NCBI GenBank assembly: GCA_029379385.1
Contig: CM055611.1
Coordinates: 23,278,092-23,342,091, forward strand
Direction: 5' to 3'
DNA: 64,000 nucleotides
DNA from: Quillaja saponaria
Lineage: Eukaryota; Streptophyta; Magnoliopsida; Fabales; Quillajaceae
Shown here: piece by piece, positions 9,712-21,689 of the stretch
How positions within the stretch are numbered: position 1 is the first letter of the stretch
Layout: the number at the start of each line of letters is the position of its first letter
Translations under genes and position numbers: made by a program
The notes under the pieces: model-generated
Databases searched by the model: none
What the model was told of the DNA's origin: nothing
The model's input: only the letters and a program-made list of their open reading frames with translations

Positions 9712-12199
9712 TCAATTCTCGTATTCTAGCTCTCCATTGTAACATTCTGAGAGATTCTTTACAGTATCAGAATTCTCGTATTCTAGCTCTCCATTGCAAC
9801 ATTCTGTGAGATTCTTTGCAGTATCAGAATTAAATGGGAGCTCCGTCAGATATAGAAGTGGTTGCTGACAAATGCTCCTTAGAAGTGGTAAGTTCCCAGA
9901 TATAGAGCTTCAAGCCTCCCGAAAATTTGGCCATTGACATGTTCAATTCCTGCAGCTCCACAATCTTCACTTATAATTTCTTCCTATAATTCACATTCGT
10001 GTATCCGAAGGATTCGCAGATTTGGAGCACATGTGAGCCAAGTCAAATTTAAAATTCCACAATTCGTTGCTTCAAAAATTTGAAGGTTGCAAATTATGGA
10101 TTCATGTCCTTTAAGCTTCGAGTTGTTGAGTGACCATGGTGAATCTGGTGAGAAGGAATAGAGCTCCAGCTGTTTAATGCACTTGCGCAGTTTAATGGAG
10201 TTCAGTAACATTTCTAGAGAGGAGGAACTGAACACTGTGCTTATGTCTTTCAGGTGTTCCAAGAATTCCAGCTCCGGCAACAAGAGACTTTCATCGTAGC
10301 ATGAACTCCGAATAAGAGAATTAATCTCTAATTTACTGAACACTTTTAAGGACGAAAGACTTGTCATCAACGTAGTTGGAATAGTAAGGTGCTTAGTGTC
10401 ATTTAACAGCAAAAAGCTCAAACTTCTCAACCAACTCTCTTATACTTGTATATGACAGATTCAAATACTCCAGGTTAAATAATTTACCAATTTCTGCAGG
10501 TATCTCCACCAACTTACCATTATATGACAAGTCTAATACTTAGATTGCTTGCCCATACTTGAAGTAGCCACTAGGAAATTTAACCAGCGTAGTCTCTCGA
10601 ACAATCAAAGTCAAGAGATTGAGGGAAAAAAGTTTCCCGAGTGATGTAGGTAATGTAGAACGCCATAGTGATAACCGTTCCGCTTCTCTCCAATTTGCAA
10701 GTTGGCCACTAGCATAGAATGAACTTGATGCACTGCTGTCAAATACCTCAAATTTATGTTTTGAACCATGCTCACAGGCTACCCACAAAGCCATGTCTCT
10801 CATCACATCATGCATCTTAACACTATTTTTTTGCCCATATCCACCTTCCTCCAACAAACATGCTAGCTTCAAACATTCGATGATGTCTACTCCTTGAGCA
10901 CGTGCTCCATATACATCACCAAATTCATCTAAAAAACCCTCTCCAATCCAAAGATCAATAAGTTCACCGTTGATAATGTTATAGTCCTCCGGGAACAAAG
11001 CGCACTAAAGGAAACAAGTTTTATGGGTAGCATTTGGCAAGCTATTGTAGCTGAATTCAAGAAGAGGAAATACTTCATCAACCATACCTGATACTTTTGA
11101 TGGATTAGTCTTCAACATTTGTATCGCGCGCTACCATTGATCTGGATCCTTCTTATTAGCCATAGCCCTCCCAACAGTAACAAGAGCAAGAGGCAGTCCT
11201 CGACACTCTGCAACCACTTCTTTGGCAAGATCTGGTATACTTGGATGAGAATTTAGAGTCTCTTCACCCACTTTAATTTCAAACAATTTGAGCGCTCCTT
11301 CTTTTGCCAAACACTCAACTCTTACAATTCTATTAGCCATTTTATGACAAAGCTCTTTAGATCTAATTGTGAATATCACTCTATATCCATTTTGACCGTC
11401 TGGATTAGGGATTCCCGGCGCCAATAGATCATATCTCTTCCATATATCATCCAATAATAACACAAATTTCTTGTGGTTCAGTATATTGAATATGACAATG
11501 GCTCTCTCCTCCGTAATTTTATTAAGCCAATCTTCATCTGGGATGTGTAATTTGTTCCTAATGACTTCTTGAGAAACAACAACCCAGATAACCACATCAA
11601 ACTCATGACTTCTGGTAGCAAGGAAATCATTGTTGAATTTCTTTAAAAGAGTTGTCTTGCCAACTCCAGGCATGCCGTATATGCCGATGGTGCCAACACT
11701 AGGATCTTTAAAATACTTGCTTACCTCGTCAAAGCTCGAGTCCAAGCCCACAGTGATCCTCTCCAAAGGCAACATTTTGACTCGTGCATGAGGCATTTTT
11801 TGACCAACATATAAAGTTCGCCTTTTTTCTTTTAGTGCCTTCACTTCACGGATCATTTCAGGCACAACCTTTCCCAGCTTGTAGCTACTCCAGCAATTCT
11901 TGGGACAACAACTCCTTACACATTTACTCTGTTACTTGTTCACCTTTGTCAAGAATTAGACCGACTTCTATTTCCTTGGCTTCAACATTAACTAGCCAAT
12001 TGCTCACCTCATTTGTTCGCTTCAATTGTTGCTCCTCTGCGACTTCAACCTTGTTAACATCTTGGTAAACGCTTTTGAGTTCATCTCTAGCATTTTGCAA
12101 TAAGGTGAGATTGTTTTCAAGATGGCGGATGTAACGAATGCGATTAGCACTGCAATCCCACAGGCGAGTAATTATGTCCAAGATAGGACCAAAATCCAT
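9712..12199 (-). pseudogene. CNL relic B (full-length pseudogene)
   Basis: Starts MDFGPILDIITRLWDCSANR at 12199 and covers all CNL domains: P-loop GMPGVGKTT, kinase-2 KFVLLLDDIW, GLPLAL, KMHDVMRDMALW and LRRs. Lesions seen: a 2-nt deletion after GEQVT (about 11928), loss of about 10 residues after VVVSQ, stop codons at 11131-11133 (after DPDQW), 11005-11007, 10540-10542 and 9984-9986, an indel in the ELPIELN repeat near 10440, a frameshift near 9905 and a deletion before the LPFNSD motif. The tail has an in-frame 19-residue tandem duplication. Sister of gene F (same P-loop, shared 5' flank). Non-functional as read. Confidence 0.93.
9714..9827 (-). repeat. 57-bp tandem duplication in the tail of relic B
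   Basis: Two adjoining 57-bp units (9714-9770, 9771-9827) differing at a few bases. On the minus strand each encodes NSDTxKNLxECxNGELEYE, so the duplication is in frame (57 = 19 x 3). It involves the conserved LPFNSDSAKSL block that precedes the variable C-terminus in all these CNLs. Confidence 0.9.
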
Positions 12200-12410
12200 T
12201 GCTTGTAATTCAAGAGGAAAATCGAAAAAGAAAGGAAGAACAAGAAGCAAGGCTTGAAGAAAAATGAAGTTGTGCTTGAATGCAAAACCTGTGTTCTGTA
12301 GAACAAAGTTTACCATGCATGAGTACTTATAGAACTTGGGTTTACGGCATAGATAAGCTTCCTTACTCTCTCTGCGGGTTTATGCTTTTAATTTTGAGTT
12401 TTTCTTTAGA
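12200..12410 (-). promoter_or_regulatory. 5' flank of relic B, shared with gene F
   Basis: 12200-12310 matches 36325-36440 upstream of gene F (landmarks 'gaacaagaagcaaggcttga' and 'gtgcttgaatgcaaaa'). In B an upstream in-frame ATG at 12316 would add about 39 hydrophobic residues to the protein. In F the same peptide is in a different frame (see 36269-36493). Confidence 0.55.
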
Positions 12411-12412
12411 TG

Positions 12413-12646
12413 ATACAGATTATATTCTTATTGATGCTTGGTGCATGGGATTTTCTTTCAGTTGGAATTTCCTCCTTCTTAAGTTTCTCTTTTTCTTTTC
12501 TTGAAACATGATCAATGTCCTTGGATTCGACAACAGATTATATTCTTATTGATGCTTGCCGTATGGGATTTTCTTTCAGTTGGAATTTCCTCCTTCCTTA
12601 GTTTCTCTTCTTCTTTTCTTGAAACATTTCAATGTCCTTGGATTCG
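12413..12646. repeat. 118-bp tandem repeat upstream of relic B
   Basis: Two copies of a unit of about 118 bp. 'acagattatattcttattga' begins at about 12415 and again at about 12533, and both run to 'ccttggattcgac'. They are near-identical and therefore relatively recent. Located in the presumed promoter of relic B. Confidence 0.85.
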
Positions 12647-13161
12647 ACTTTAAATGAATTGATCAATTGAATTTTAAATTTGAATCACTGTAGTAGCTCT
12701 CTTTCTGTCACCCCTTAATCATCTTTCACTAATTTTTCTTTAAAACTTAATTGAAAGAGACTAGATTATTTTATTTTTGGTACAAGGATAGTGCTCGAAC
12801 TCTAATAGCTAAGGGTGGGAGACCAAGTACCAACCAGTTGAGCTGAGCTCTCTAGAGTAAGAGACTCTAGACTATACACATATGCCTTATACCTTTTGCT
12901 GGGAACTTTGATGGAGTTCGCACTGAATGGATTGAACTTTTTTTTTTTTTTGCCCCAAGTCAGGTATTCTTGCATGCTGACTAAGAGATTATATTGGATG
13001 AGGTGGCAAATGTTTGTCTAGCTCAAAAACTAAAAACTACCAACATGTTCTCCTTTCCCTTTCTTTCATTAGTATTACATTCCCGAAACAGAGAAATCCT
13101 TGTTCCAAAATCAACCATTCAAATAAGTCTTTGTCTATCAAATTAGTTCTCACATTCACCT
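12647..13161. other. Spacer with a duplicated block
   Basis: 12900-13160 matches 6700-6990 (landmarks 'gctcaaaaactaaaaactac' and 'ttgttccaaaatcaaccatt'). 12770-12870 carries a weak tRNA-like or SINE-like string. No gene. Confidence 0.5.
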
Positions 13162-16100
13162 TAGTTTTTGAGAATCAATTTGATTTTATGCCAGGAAGAT
13201 CTACAATGGAGACTATTTTTTTATTTTATTTAGGAGATTAATGGAGAAATATAAACAAAGGAAAAAAGATCTTCACATGGTCTTTATTAATTTAGAAGAA
13301 AGAGTACGATAAAATGCCAAGTCAAATCTTGTGGTGGGTACTCGAGAAGAAAAATGTCCCAACTAAATATGTAGAAGTTATTAAAGATATGTATGAGGAA
13401 GTAATGACTAGGATGCGTACCGTAAATGGTATGACTAGAGAGTTCCAGATCATGAGAGGTGTTCACCAAGGTTCATCCTTAAATCCTTACCTATTTGCTT
13501 TAGCTATGAATGAACTTACCTATAATATTCAAGATAGGGCTCCATGGTGTAAGTTTTTTGCCGATGATATTGTGTTGGTAGATGAAACTAGGGAAGGTTT
13601 AATTCTAAACTAGAAATGTGGAGGAACGCGTTAAAATCTAAAGGTCTTAGATTAAGTCGGACAAAAACTGAATATATGGAGTGTGATTTTAGTGAAACTA
13701 GAGGAAACCCTTCATGAAATAATTTTAGACGGTCAGATAATTCCTACAAAGGATGTGTTTAAATATTTAGGATCATTTATACAAAAAAAAATGAGTGTCA
13801 TTGTGTCACACCCCTCATGGAGGCATGACTGGCCGGAGGAATGGTAACCAAACCTCCGTAACCCTGACTCAAATAAAGGAATGACTATGACTCTTGACTC
13901 ACTAATGAATAAAACCAAGAAACTATAAAGACAAAAATTAACATTTAAAAGTTTGTTGATTACAACAAACCATAACTCACTGATAATTTCGGCAGATGTC
14001 CCTTACGATATGGAATATGCCTTAAAATACAATCCTATAAACTCTTTTTATATTACTCAACATAATGCAAATACCATAAGGAGCTCTGCTCCGTTCACAT
14101 CATACCACATTTGATACCCACAGTTCTAATGTGACTGCAAACTTTCATCCTTAACTCCAAGTATGAGATTTTGAGACATATCTTGTTGTCAAATCTTTAG
14201 CAAAGCCTCATATTAGCAGTTAACTTCTTTTGAGGTCCTGCTATTAAAAAAATATAACCACAAGAAAGGGGTGAGTCCTACGAACTCAGTGAGTGAAAAA
14301 TTGTACCAAAAGAGTACTAGCATCACATAACACAAGCATATCACATATATATTAACATCATATAACATGATTCACATAACGTTTCACATCACACGTGCAC
14401 ATTGTAAATTTCACAATTTACATAAAACACATGATCACAAATTAATCAGAACAATAATATCACACAAAACAACCAAAGGGCCAACGAGTGACCCAACCCC
14501 GCACAACATTATCACCCCCGACCGGACATTTACGAGCCCGTACAACAATTTAATCTCCGTACACAAAATCCATCCCACCGGGGCTGAGCATTCAATTTAA
14601 AAAAATATTTATCAGAATCAGAATTTCTCATGATTTTAAATCAGGGTATCCTAGGTGCACCTGGACTTTTAATTTCAGAAATGAAAATCATTTTCCAGAA
14701 AATGTTCACGAGTTGGCCCTTATCAAACACAATCAATGTCAATCACAGTAACCAATATCAAGCAAACATTATTCAAGCAAATTACTGAAATACTCAACTA
14801 GCTTACTTTCCGTATATCACACATATTCAAATAAACATATAATCACATATGATAATCTAGGCCCTAAAAGCAGCAATTAACCACTCACCTGAAACCGATT
14901 CTACTCGTCTCTCACATTTACGTCCACACGTCTCATTGATCCACATTAGAATTCGAAACTGAAATTCATAATTCCAAATATTACTTAATTTATAAACGTT
15001 ATTGTTATACTCTTTTACTTACTAAACTTATATCTCAACTTGTATAGGTTTATTTATGAAAGTTTTCCTTTAAATTATTACATGTCAATTAATATAGATT
15101 AGACTTTAGGTGATAAGGTTAACAGTGAAGAGGCCTTTTTAAATATCTTGACAAATCATATGATAGGAGAAACCCTTAGAAAAAAAATAGAAAGCATTTA
15201 GTGAGTTAAAAATGTTAAAGCTGTCCAAACTTAAGGTTTGGACCAGTGTTCACCTGAACGGTCATATTTTTCTCCAGGAAACTCCGAATCTAGATTAGTA
15301 AAATTTATAAAATACTAAAAACATGTAGCTTTATAATAGTATATCATTTGAAATTTTTGGATTTGTACATCAATACAGTTTATTGTTTGAAGTTGCATCA
15401 AATTCTGCAACACGCAAGATTTTCACAGCTCCAACCTTACCTTAGTTAATTTAACGTAACTTTCTCTAGGAAAAAGGAAATCCAATTCCATGGTCCCCAT
15501 TTAACTAATAAAACCTAGATTAATCAACTCTTATGCCTAATCTATCTTAAGTCATGTATATGAATTTATGTACACGCACACCTTCTAACCTAGTTAAGAA
15601 AATCCTATAATCTTAATTTATTCCAAAAAAATTCAAGTTTTGTGTTTTAACATTAATTCATTTAACTTTCACGTTTTTTTTTCTTCCCATTCAGCATAAA
15701 ACTAATGAGTCTTATGTAGATTAACTTCTATACATATCTTGATGTTTAAATTCTCTTAAATATTTTATTAAATAACTAATATATACATCCTTCCTTTTAT
15801 TCACACATATATTTATTGGTATAAACATGATTTCTAATACCATTAGAATAATTCCATTATATCTTATATTACTCACGTTTCACTTATCAATTCAATCTAA
15901 CCCATGTTATAACTTCTATTCAAACTTACACACACACATTTTAAATTTACATTCTTGAATCTTGACTTTTCATATTTCCATAATTGCATAAAACTATCAT
16001 ATATATAATTACAAATTTCTTTAATATATACCTAGACATACACATACACCGTAATATATTTACAAAAAAATTATATCATCCAATTCTAAATACAAACTTT

Positions 16101-17764
16101 GTATTACTCACTTTCCTATTTCTAAAATAGTTCTATCAATAATTAACATAACTGCCAATAATAATTCTATAAAAATTGCTTTAAACACTTGAAAATATAT
16201 ATATATATATAGTACCCTCCCACGGTTTTTGCTTATTGATTATGTAGCTCCTAGTTGCCTTGGCCGAGAGGAACTACCCTTCAAGTTGGATATGAACGCT
16301 ACACACAGAACAGGGCAGTCCTTAGCTGCACCTTATCCTGACTGGATTGGGCAGAAAATCACAAGGATGGAGGCAGAGCAAAGGAGAATGGCAAGGTGGC
16401 TGTTGGATAACCAACCAACCCGTTTGACAGCTCCAAAACTCACTCAATCACACTTATAAAACCTCCAACCACAAGGACGATCAAAAAATTAGATAACCCC
16501 TCACAGCTAAAGTGTAGGATTTACTTGCTATCATACATCCACCCCCTACACGGTAAGATAGGACAAAAGAAAATAGAATTAACGCTGAAAAGAGGAGTCG
16601 AAAATCAGCAGCAAGCTGCTGTAAACTTCCTCTAACAAACTGAGTTTCAGCTTCCTAATATACCAGCTTATATATTTACAATAGAAAAGGAAAGCGATAA
16701 ACTTACCAAGGATTAAACTTAGCTACCAAGCATGTGAATCTCACAGCCAATTGAGGAAGACACCACACTTGGCTGCCAAGAAAAAGGAGGCACGGCTAAA
16801 GCAGGGAAAGAGTTTTCTGGAAAACAAAGGATGTCTCAATAAGAGAAGAAAAAGCTAAAGGCGGTGGAAGAAAGATCCAAGAAGTTGCCAACTAGAAGAC
16901 AAAACTAAGGAGGAAAGAGACATGATAAAAATTAAATAGAATATAGTTAAAAAAAAAATTGGAATATGTGGGGTGTATTTAAACTTGAGTTATATGTTTA
17001 CATGTATATTAAATACTACCCACTTTAATTTGCTTAGTCATAATTTAGTTTATTTTATCACAAGTTTATTCACCAAAAATTTTATGACATATCTTGAAAT
17101 ATAAGGTTACTAAATATTTGATTTTTATTATTATTTATTCAATTTGTTCATATGGTTGCTATATTATTTTTTTATATATATATATATTTTATCATCATGT
17201 TATAACAAATTGAGCATGATATAAATCATAGGATCAAGACAGGGTGGGTGAGGTGGCGGAGTGCTTCGGGAGTTTTTTGTGATTCTAAAACTCCAAATAG
17301 ATTGAAAGAAAAATTTTATAAGTCGGCAGTGAGACCAGTTATGCTGTATAGTACCGAATGTTGAGTAGTTAAGAAGCAACATTTGTATAAGATGGGAGTA
17401 GTTGAAATGAGAATGTTGAGATAGATGATAGGACATACAAGAAAGGATAGAATAAGGAATAAGGAGATTCGTAAGAAGGTGGAAATAACACCTAATAAGG
17501 AGAAAATGAGGGAGAATCGTCTACATTGATTTGGACATATCCAACGTCGGCTAATGGACTCATTAGTTAAGCAAGATGACTTGATTCAAGTGCCAGGTGT
17601 TAGACTGTATAAGGGGAGACCGAAACTTACATAGGAGGCAGCCATCGAGAAAGATATGGCTGTGCTAGGGATTAATGAAAATGTTGTCTTGGATTGATGT
17701 GGAAAATGATTTATAAAGTCGACCTCAACTAGTTTGGAATTTAAGACTTAGTTGAGTTGAGTTG
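13162..17764 (+). mobile_element. RTE-type LINE remnant, interrupted by a solo LTR
   Basis: 13162-13803 and 17208-17764 are one broken reverse-transcriptase region. Seen in order: ENQFDFMPGRSTMET, motif A FINLEE (catalytic Asp replaced by Asn, followed by a frameshift), motif B GVHQGSSLNPYLFALAMNEL, the catalytic FADDIVLV motif, then after the insertion WVRWRSASGVFCD, FYKSAVRPVMLYSTEC, GHTRKDRIRN and the 3' tail ending in TTGAG repeats. 5'-truncated with several frameshifts, so inactive. Same family as 2100-2284. Confidence 0.92.
13804..17207 (-). mobile_element. Solo LTR (about 3.4 kb), probably gypsy-like
   Basis: Inserted in the LINE. On the plus strand it runs from TGTCACACCCCTCATGG to 'atcatgttataaca' (TG...CA), flanked by cattg (13799-13803) and aattg (17208-17212), a 4-of-5 target-site duplication. 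Its 13804-14920 part is the reverse complement of about 55690-56811, so the element lies on the minus strand relative to that copy. No gag-pol is present. The middle (about 16200-17000) is not shared with the other copies. Short open frames inside (14367-14600, 16229-16459) are not recognised as genes. Confidence 0.85.
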
Positions 17765-17789
17765 TTCTCCATTAATCCACTCTAGCCTG

Positions 17790-18520
17790 TTCTTTCCACT
17801 ATTGGCGTCAAATAGAAGCTAAATCAATCAACAGCCTTGGGCAAGATGTAACAGTCATCTTCTTCAAGCAACGAAACCTTGACACCCCCCGACTGATGCT
17901 CCTTAGTCACGGTGAACGTATCAATTTGAGAGTCTCAACACTTTTGAAAGCTTCACAACTTCTTCTTAGACTGCTGCAGCTCCTAGATCTTCTTCACCTA
18001 AAATTTCTTCCAAAAAGTTTGAGCTACCAATGTCAAGGCCTTGAAGGCTTGGAGCATAAATGAGGCAAGTCAAATCAGGCATCCCTCACTGATAAGGTTC
18101 TAAGGTATGATGTTTAGTGTATTTATGACTTGTGGCCTTGAAGTAATATGGGATATAATTAGTAGAGAGACTTTCCTCCTCTGTAACAATTTCCAAAGAT
18201 TCAAGACCTGATATCTCAAGTTGGAATTTTCTTGTCAATGATGATAGTGATATTCTAGGAGACATATCAAATTGGCCTGACGTTGGATCTAACTGACACA
18301 TCAGTCTTAGGTATCTAATTCTAATGCAGTTAAGCAATTTGTTGGAGCCCGACACTGTTTTCACATAGGAGGCAAAAAACAGAAGTAAGCTTATGTCCTT
18401 AATTTAGGTGTTCCACGCATTCTAGCTCTTGTAACAAGCTACGTTCGTCATAAAACGACTCTGGACCTTCAATAGCTTCCTGTTCAGTTGGCATTTTACT
18501 GAAGACTTGTATCGATATAT
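17790..18520 (-). pseudogene. CNL relic C (divergent LRR fragment)
   Basis: Minus-strand LRR pieces of a CNL clearly more divergent than A, B, D, F and G: LQVFSKMPTEQ, SLLQELECVEHL, LLNCIRIRYLRL, LEISGLESLEIV, then GMPDLTCLIYAPSLQGLDIG and LGEEDLGAAA. Frames are broken and a stop follows ECVEHLN. No NB-ARC. Its upstream edge joins 18530-18835, which matches the upstream region of relic A', so the 5' half was deleted. Confidence 0.85.
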
Positions 18521-18529
18521 TAAATTGTT

Positions 18530-18835
18530 TAAGTTATTTATTATCTTAGTGAATTAATCGTGATACTTGAGATTTAAAGTACGAAATTGTTGAATTATAT
18601 CATAATTTCTTATATGATTGATTGATGAGCTTCTGTCTATCGCTGTAAGTCCATTCCATACCGTTATAAATATTAATTACTAAATAATTTTTCACTGTTT
18701 CTTATAACATAAAAAAATAAAAAAATTCAGTTTTCCGAATCTTAGGATTTTTTCGAAGACAACTACTATCATTTATGAAAACTTAGAATAATAAAATCAG
18801 AACCTCCATTGAACAATACAAAAGAGTCAAGAGTA
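18530..18835. repeat. Duplicated CNL upstream flank
   Basis: Matches 7455-7740 (landmarks 'gaattatatcataatttctt', 'gacaactactatcatttatg' and 'aatcagaacctccattgaac'). Here it abuts LRR relic C, whereas at 7455 it lies upstream of a coiled-coil start. Confidence 0.75.
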
Positions 18836-19059
18836 GTTATTTTTAAGGTCTAGTGCCACAAACAAAGCTAGGAGCTTACATATTGGCTAAAAGAGAAAGA
18901 GGAGTCTATTAGCATATTGAAGGTGTCTTTTTTGAGTGAATTACGTTGACATTCCCCCAGGTTTACCTTACTGACAAACAATTCCCTTCACATTTTTAAA
19001 ATTATCTACTAAACTTTAAAATGGTGAGACAGAGGATCTGAATCCCTTGTCTATATTTT

Positions 19060-19215
19060 TGAATCTTGCATTAGGTACCTGATACTTTGAAATTTTGAAT
19101 TGAATAGGTCCTTCGTGGATTGGTTGTCCCACTTCAAGCTATTCCACCAGTCAGTCTCTCCCTCAATACATTCTAGATCCTTTGCACTGTCAGAGACAAA
19201 TGGGAGCTTCACCTT
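19060..19215 (-). pseudogene. CNL C-terminal scrap
   Basis: Minus strand reads VKLPFVSDSAKDLECIEGET, then WWNSLKWDNQSTKDLFNSKF, the conserved end block of this CNL family. It is isolated from any LRR or NB-ARC. It may be the end of a second copy, or of relic C displaced by rearrangement. Confidence 0.82.
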
Positions 19216-20155
19216 AAGCTTTTTTTCATTTCAATAATGAATTTTGCCTTTTATTATTTTATATTTTTTGAGTTTTTTGTTGCAATATATCTGATCTATG
19301 CTTCACCTATTAGCTGTTTCAATTTGGAAGATCATATGAATAACAATTTTTGAATCTTTACAACACCTAATGAGGAGATCTCTGCGGATAATGATAGAGA
19401 CATTGATCTTTGCAATTTTGATGCCCAGTTAATTAGTAGAGCTCAAATCAACATTTTAGTTAGAAGAAAAAAATATTAAACTCATAAGACTAGATTTGAT
19501 ATAGGTAGCTAAATTTTTATGCTATACTGGTTTTGTATTTAGACAACCCATAAAGTGCTCGTAAAGTCCTTTTTCCTCCTAATGGGAATGATAGTTTAGA
19601 TCGAATAGAGATGATTTATGAAAATTTTGTAAAAGTCATTTAATGTTTACTTTTCTGATATCAATATGTTTTTGGCCACAAGAAAGGAAAAATAAAAAAT
19701 AAAAAAAGCATGAAAAGAAAGAAAGAAAGAATATGTATCTACTAAAATGACAGTTTATTTTATTTTGTCCTTTATTTTCATTTAGTTTTACCATTACTTA
19801 TTATGAGACAAATTTTACAAATCTTGTGAAAAAGTGAATATATATATATATATATGATAAGAAAAAATATAAAAACTTAAGAAAACAAAATAATCATATA
19901 TTGTATTCTAAATTTTTTTTAAAATAACCAAGTTGGGGGGAGGGGGGGAGCAGTCATTTAATGCTCATCAATGATGAATTATAAGAATTTTAAGAAATAA
20001 GTAGGAAAATACAAAAAATTGAAAATAAATATTTATAGAAACGTGAGAAAAAAATACTATAAAAAATAAATTCCATGTCACCATTATTTTCTGATGATCA
20101 CTACACTCACCAATGAATGTCTCAAACGAAAAAATGAAAATAAAAATAAAAATGT
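19216..20155. other. AT-rich spacer
   Basis: Contains A-rich runs, a short TA microsatellite near 19841 and a G-run near 19934. No gene or recognisable element. Confidence 0.5.
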
Positions 20156-20390
20156 GAGTAACCTCAGGGGTTAGGGTGTTGGTTAGAAATTTGTGTTCCC
20201 TTTATTGTTTTCATGAGTTTGAATATTCTTCTGGAGGCTGTAGGGTTAAGATTCAAATAAATTTTCTAATCTCAGCTTGGATAACCTGTTTTTGACTAGA
20301 TCAGAGACCAAACCAGAGAGTTGATTAATTGAGATGAGCGTAAACTGGTCGAGATATACCTGACCGATAAAAAGAAAAAAGAAGAAGATA
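20156..20390 (+). mobile_element. Degenerate SINE
   Basis: Shows the layout of a plant tRNA-derived SINE: a head with 'cctcaggggttagggtgttgg' style sequence, a middle 'gataacctg...gagttgattaattgagat', then 'taaactggtcgagatata cctgaccgataaaaag' and an A/G-rich tail. Internal promoter boxes are eroded. Direct flanking repeats are not clear. Confidence 0.5.
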
Positions 20391-21309
20391 AGTTATATAT
20401 AAAAAAAAGTGGATGTCTTATTTTGAGAATAGACTTTAAGTTTAAAGTCTCAAATAATAGTTAATTCAATATTACAATTTGAAATATTATAATTAGACTA
20501 TAATTTGCCTGTTTGTAAATCCGCAGTTTAGGTGGAATGAAAGTGAACATAATTTTTTAAGTACATATTAAGCTCTTCCAACAAATAAAATAGCTCTTAA
20601 GGAAATTGAAGAGCTTTCCGAATTATAGCTCTTGAAGAAATGGAGTAGTATCTAAACTTTAGTCAAATGATGATTGGTACAAAAATTAGTGTTGGGTAAG
20701 ACAATTGATTCGCAAATAATTTTTAAATTATTATTGTTTTGTTTTGTAAAAGTACAAATTTATGAATTAAAAAACGTATTGGAGGGTGCTATGATAATTT
20801 AGATTGGATTTGACAGGAAGAATTAATTCATTTATTGTCCTCAATCTTCTCCATACATATCCACGTGCTTCGTCAAAGTCAATATATGTTTGTCGTCCAT
20901 GAACTAAAAAGAAGTATATCATAAGATCACTACTTCTTGTCTATTTTATTAACTTTATTAGCATTCTTTCCTTCTTTAGATGTGAAACATACCATAAGGT
21001 TGTTTAGGATTTGGATAAAGATCATTAATATATCATAAGGTTGTTTAGCAAGACTTCTAGGTATTCGATTTGAGATTGTTGTTTTGGTTTTTACTAGATA
21101 ATTACTCATATTAAGAACATATATAATGATTTTAATAACTTAGACTAAACTGATAAATTCAAATTTTCGATAATAAAATTCTAAATCTAGGCTTCAATGA
21201 TAACGAATGTGTACTGGACTTGCTTCTATGACCCAGCTTTATAACATGGGTATGAGTGCACTGGACTTGGGATGTTACAGTCCATAGAGATTTACTTTAA
21301 TTGATGCTC
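20391..21309. other. Spacer
   Basis: 20880-21110 resembles 2285-2330 and 2640-2790 ('ccatgaactaaaaagaagta', 'gatttggataaagatcatta'). This is cluster spacer homology without genes. Confidence 0.5.
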
Positions 21310-21429
21310 TGCAAAGTTCAATGTTTCTTTTCGCGTCAAAGAAGTGAGGTTCTCATCAAATTCCCGGATATAAGCCAAGTCTTTGCGACTGCAATCGCAC
21401 AAGTCCAAAATTGGTCTAATGAAATCCAG
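21310..21429 (-). pseudogene. Isolated CNL coiled-coil start
   Basis: Minus strand reads LDFIRPILDLCDCSRKDLAY, then IREFDENLTSL, the first 35-40 residues of a CNL with the ATG changed to CTG. Its flanks match the 7050-7310 region, so it is a sister of the relic A' start. Nothing of the NB-ARC follows. Confidence 0.75.
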
Positions 21430-21689
21430 TATCGCTCTCTATGATTGAGGGAGTACTCAAGGAAAGCGAGAAATATGTTTCATGTAGACATTCAATCAAA
21501 ACTAGTAAAGCCAGTGAGAAGAAAAATTTTAAAAAGAAGAACAGATGTTTCATGATCAACCAGATTACAATGATGGTACCTAAGATTAATATATGATTAT
21601 GTGTTTTCCTAAATAATGTGATTCATTGTACCCGAAAAAAGTAATGTGACCTAACATTGATTATACCATATTCGAAAATAGAGTTAGTT

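Noticed and set aside
16229..16459. Open frame in the solo LTR with PDWIGQKITRMEAEQ sequence
   Set aside because: Reads opposite to the LTR sense, has no recognised domain and does not occur in the other two copies.
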